From Nocardia carnea (GTDB lineage Bacteria > Actinomycetota > Actinomycetes > Mycobacteriales > Mycobacteriaceae), in assembly GCF_029869215.1 (NCBI RefSeq), contig NZ_JARWPM010000297.1:1-43822 (forward strand): a stretch of 43,822 nucleotides of DNA, read 5' to 3'. The position numbers and the translations under genes were made by a program. Every line of letters begins with the position of its first letter. The first letter of the stretch is position 1. Shown piece after piece: positions 40,796 through 43,822 of the stretch. A model generated the notes under the pieces. It ran no database searches. It was not told the DNA's origin and saw nothing but the letters and a program-made list of their open reading frames with translations.

Positions 40796-41856
40796 GTTCC
40801 TATCGGATCGCGACCATCCCCGGCGACGGCATCGGCGTCGACGTCACCGCCGAGGCGGTCAAGGTCATCGACCGGGTGCTGCCCGGCATCGAATGGACCG
40901 AATTCGACTGGTCCTGCGAGAACTATCTGCGCACCGGCGCGATGATGCCCGCGGACGGCCCGCGGACCCTCGCCGGGTTCGACGCGATCCTGCTGGGCGC
41001 CGTGGGTTTTCCCGGCGTCCCGGATCACATCTCACTGTGGGGTCTGCTGATCCCGCTGCGGCGCGCCTTCGGCCAGTACGTCAACCTGCGACCCGTCCGG
41101 TTGCTGCCCGGCACCGAATCGGCCCTGCGCGACCGCACCGCCGAAGACCTGGATCTGCTGATCGTGCGGGAGAACTCCGAAGGCGAGTACTCCGAGATCG
41201 GCGGTAAGCACAATCCGGGCCGCCCCGACGAATTCGTCCTGCAGGAGTCGGTGTTCACCCGCGCCGGCTGCGAACGGATCATCCGCTACGCCTTCGAACG
41301 GGCCGGTGAGCGCACGGGCCGACTGTGCTCGGCGACCAAATCGAACGGCCTCATCCATTCCATGCCCTACTGGGACGAGATCTTCGACCGGATCGCCGCC
41401 GAATACCCGGCGGTGCAGACCCGGCAGATGCATGTGGACGCCCTCGCCGCCGAAATCGTGCTGCACCCCGACCGGCTCGACGTGATCGTCGGCTCCAACC
41501 TGTTCGGTGACATCCTCTCGGATCTGGCCGCCGCCGTCACCGGCGGTCTCGGCCTGGCGCCCTCCGGCAATATCAACCCGGATCGCGACGCCCCCTCGAT
41601 GTTCGAGGCCGTCCACGGCAGCGCCCCGGATATCGCCGGACAGGGGATCGCCAACCCGGTCGCGCAGATCCTGGCCGGTGCCATGCTGCTCGACCACCTC
41701 GGCGAGCACGAGGCGGCCGCAGCCGTCGACCGCGCAGTGACCGATGTCCTGGGAACGGGCGGGCCCCGCACCCCCGACCTCGGCGGGAACGCCACCACCA
41801 CAGAGGTCGGCACCGCGATCGCCGACCGGGCCGCGGCCCTGCTCCCCGCCGGCTGA
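40792..41856 (+). CDS. Tartrate/D-malate dehydrogenase family (beta-decarboxylating)
   Basis: 354-aa member of the isopropylmalate/isocitrate dehydrogenase superfamily, in the tartrate dehydrogenase/D-malate dehydrogenase branch. IATIPGDGIGVDVTAEAV begins the protein, LGAVGFPGVPDHISLWGLLIPLRR and YVNLRPVRLLPG follow (the latter marks this branch), and VRENSEGEYSEIGG and SNLFGDILSDLAAA carry the substrate and metal-binding Asp/Glu residues. NAD-dependent oxidation with decarboxylation of D-malate to pyruvate, or reactions on tartrate, are the known activities. The GTG start overlaps the ALDH stop (GTGA). A strong terminator hairpin follows 33 bp after the stop. Confidence 0.87.
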   Translation: MSSYRIATIPGDGIGVDVTAEAVKVIDRVLPGIEWTEFDWSCENYLRTGAMMPADGPRTLAGFDAILLGAVGFPGVPDHISLWGLLIPLRRAFGQYVNLRPVRLLPGTESALRDRTAEDLDLLIVRENSEGEYSEIGGKHNPGRPDEFVLQESVFTRAGCERIIRYAFERAGERTGRLCSATKSNGLIHSMPYWDEIFDRIAAEYPAVQTRQMHVDALAAEIVLHPDRLDVIVGSNLFGDILSDLAAAVTGGLGLAPSGNINPDRDAPSMFEAVHGSAPDIAGQGIANPVAQILAGAMLLDHLGEHEAAAAVDRAVTDVLGTGGPRTPDLGGNATTTEVGTAIADRAAALLPAG

Positions 41857-41889
41857 CGTCGTCGGGCGCCCGGCACGGCCGGCTCCTCG

Positions 41890-41922
41890 GGTGTGGCCGC
41901 GGGTTTGCCTGGCGGCCACACC
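41890..41922 (+). terminator. Terminator after the ALDH/tartrate dehydrogenase operon
   Basis: An 11-bp perfect stem, GGTGTGGCCGC and GCGGCCACACC, with an 11-nt loop, begins 33 bp after the stop. No U-tract follows. Confidence 0.65.
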
Positions 41923-42026
41923 GCTGCCGCGACCACCGACGCCCGGCTCTTCGCAATGAGACTGGCCCGTAAAGGATAAGGGAGCACGACGCCACCGTTC
42001 CGGCTGCTGAGCCGCAGGGCTGTGAG

Positions 42027-42032
42027 TATGAT
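42027..42032 (+). promoter_or_regulatory. Possible -10 box of the P450 gene
   Basis: TATGAT, 5/6 match to TATAAT; no good -35 at the expected distance. It implies a long leader of about 320 nt. Confidence 0.3.
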
Positions 42033-42158
42033 GCTCCGACGTGGAACCTGTTGTGTGCGAATGCCTCGGTGGGAAGAACCGGCCGGGAGCGGCGCTATCG
42101 CCCGCCCGGTGGTACCCGGACGCAGGCACCGGTAGCGCACTCGCAGTCGTACCGGTAT

Positions 42159-42176
42159 CCGCCGTATGAACGGCGG
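42159..42176 (+). repeat. Hairpin in the P450 leader
   Basis: CCGCCGT atga ACGGCGG, a 7-bp perfect stem with a tetraloop, in the presumed leader. Confidence 0.4.
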
Positions 42177-43526
42177 CAACCGTCCACAGGTGTACAGGCA
42201 GATGTCTTCCGGCGCACTATCGTCTCGAGTTCGTGTGGAGGCATTCCCTACCCGCCGTCGGCGGAAGCCATAACGCTGCCACGGGCCAGCACAGCCAGAT
42301 GCCCGAGACCTCGGCATATTCGTCGTAATCCTGTTACGTACCTGGAGTCATCGCATTGACCACACACTTCGAATCACCGCACCACCAACCTCGGTACGCC
42401 GGAAACCAGCCGGTACCCACCATCCACGACCCGGGCCGGGTACCGCTGTACATGGAGGATTTCGCCGCCGACCCGCACCGGACCTACTCGAGTATGCGGG
42501 CCCGGCACGGTTCGCTGGCTCAGGTGGAACTGGCGCCCGGCGTCCCCGCGACGCTGGTGATCGGCTACCGGACCGCCGTGCGGATCGGTAACGATCCCGC
42601 CCATTTCCCGGCCGACCCGCGCACCTGGGAGCAGAGCGTGCCCGATGCGTGCCCGGTGAAATCGATGATGCAGTACCGCCCGAATGCCCTGCGTACGGCC
42701 GGAACCGAACATCTGCGCTACCGCGGGGCCACCGTGGACAGCATCAACGAGATCGACCTGTACAACCTGCACACCGAGATCGAGCGAATCGCCGTACCGG
42801 AAGTCAACTCGTTCTGCGAAACCGGCCAGGCCGACCTGGTGAGCCAGTACGCCGTTCCGGTCACCTTCGCCTACCTCAACAGCATGGTCGGGTGTTCGGC
42901 GGAAATCGGGAACCGGGTCCGCCAGGGTATGGCGACAATGTTCGAGGGTGACCCGACCGGCGAGGGCAACCAGATGTTCGTCAGCGCGCTGTCGGATCTG
43001 ATCATGCTCAAGCGGGAGCAACCGGGCAACGACGTCGCCACGCGTCTGCTGCGGCACGGGGCCGGATTGAGTCACGAGGAACTCGTACACCAGCTGGTCC
43101 CCATCTACGGGGCGGGAATCGAACCCCTGGCGAACCTGATCGCGAACACCCTGTTGCTCATGCTGAGCGACGACCGGTTCGGCGGTGAGGCGGCGTTGAC
43201 GACAATCGACGCGCTCAACGAGTTGCTCTTCAAGGACCCGCCGCTGGCGAACTTCCTCATCACCTATCCTCCACAGCCGATCCTCGTCGAGGATGTCTGG
43301 TTGCCGGCTCATCAGCCGGTTGTCACCAGCATGGCGGCCTGCAACAACGATCCCGAGATCGCCGGCAATTTCACCGACAACCGCTCGCATCTGGCCTGGG
43401 GCACCGGACCGCATGCCTGCCCCGCGCGGTCGGTCGCGTATTCGGTCGCGCAGAACGCCATCGATCAGTTGCTCGATATGCTGCCGGAAATCCGGCTCGC
43501 GTGCCCCGCCGAGGAACTGGTCTGGC

Positions 43527-43822
<296 letters not shown>

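Larger units (their letters stand above)
41857..42355. other. 499-bp gene-free region before the P450
   Basis: No gene with a credible ribosome site is seen. The left part holds the terminator at 41890-41922. A TATGAT box at 42027-42032 is the best promoter candidate, which would give the P450 a ~320-nt leader. Inside it is a 7-bp hairpin (42159-42176) and two copies of ACCGGTA 24 bp apart. Confidence 0.5.

Overview
The window is high-GC actinobacterial DNA with 39 protein genes. It most resembles Nocardia or a close relative in the Mycobacteriales. The evidence is a UdgX-type uracil-DNA glycosylase, an F420-type luciferase-like oxidoreductase, an Rv2629-like release-factor-fold protein, a CYP157/conservon-type P450, an SCO2521-SCO2524 gene set, and several genes whose -10 box sits 6-7 nt before the start codon, as in leaderless transcripts. 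I saw no tRNA, rRNA, CRISPR array or transposase. Both ends look like contig edges: the first ~100 bases are low-complexity G/C, and the last ~300 bases fold back as a ~100-bp inverted repeat around a 28-G run.

Layout. 1-2.2 kb: UdgX, then a convergent Na+/H+ antiporter. 2.5-7.2 kb: a tightly packed four-gene operon of SCO2524-, SCO2523-, SCO2522- and SCO2521-family proteins, built around a MinD/ParA-like P-loop protein with a deviant KGGTGR loop; this is the best candidate for an undescribed system. 7.2-12.6 kb: a 2TM channel-like protein without a K+ filter, a GNAT, a NUDIX hydrolase, a DUF5709 protein, a catalase-fold-like protein overlapping an SDR, and a sugar-epimerase-like SDR. 13-17 kb (minus): a dihydrodipicolinate-reductase-like enzyme, an AhpD/CMD protein and a molybdopterin oxidoreductase that lacks all four [4Fe-4S] cysteines. 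The divergent region at 17.06-17.23 kb carries a KstR2-type operator and an 18-bp perfect palindrome. 17.2-19 kb (plus): a chorismate-lyase-like protein translationally coupled to a PhzS-like FAD monooxygenase.

19-27 kb: a YhgE/Pip ectodomain-like secreted protein, an AraC regulator divergent from a dehalogenase/epoxide-hydrolase-like enzyme, a DUF72 protein, an LLM oxidoreductase, a baeRF2/Rv2629-like protein with a small acidic partner, and a two-domain VOC protein. 27.1-32.6 kb: a catabolic operon (GntP-family permease, CaiB CoA-transferase, HMG-CoA-lyase-family enzyme, D-2-hydroxyacid dehydrogenase) ending against a convergent IclR regulator. It probably imports a hydroxy-acid, activates it to a CoA thioester and cleaves it.

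32.7-37.7 kb: a secreted Ig-like protein, a DHA2 drug exporter and an FAD/NAD(P)-binding protein divergent from a GAF-LuxR regulator. 37.8-39 kb: a stand-alone tryptophan synthase beta gene. 39.3-41.9 kb: a succinate-semialdehyde-type aldehyde dehydrogenase coupled to a tartrate/D-malate dehydrogenase, behind a GntR-like palindrome. 42.4-43.6 kb: a P450 lacking the ExxR motif, after a ~500-bp gene-free stretch. Family assignments come from reading motifs; no database search was possible.
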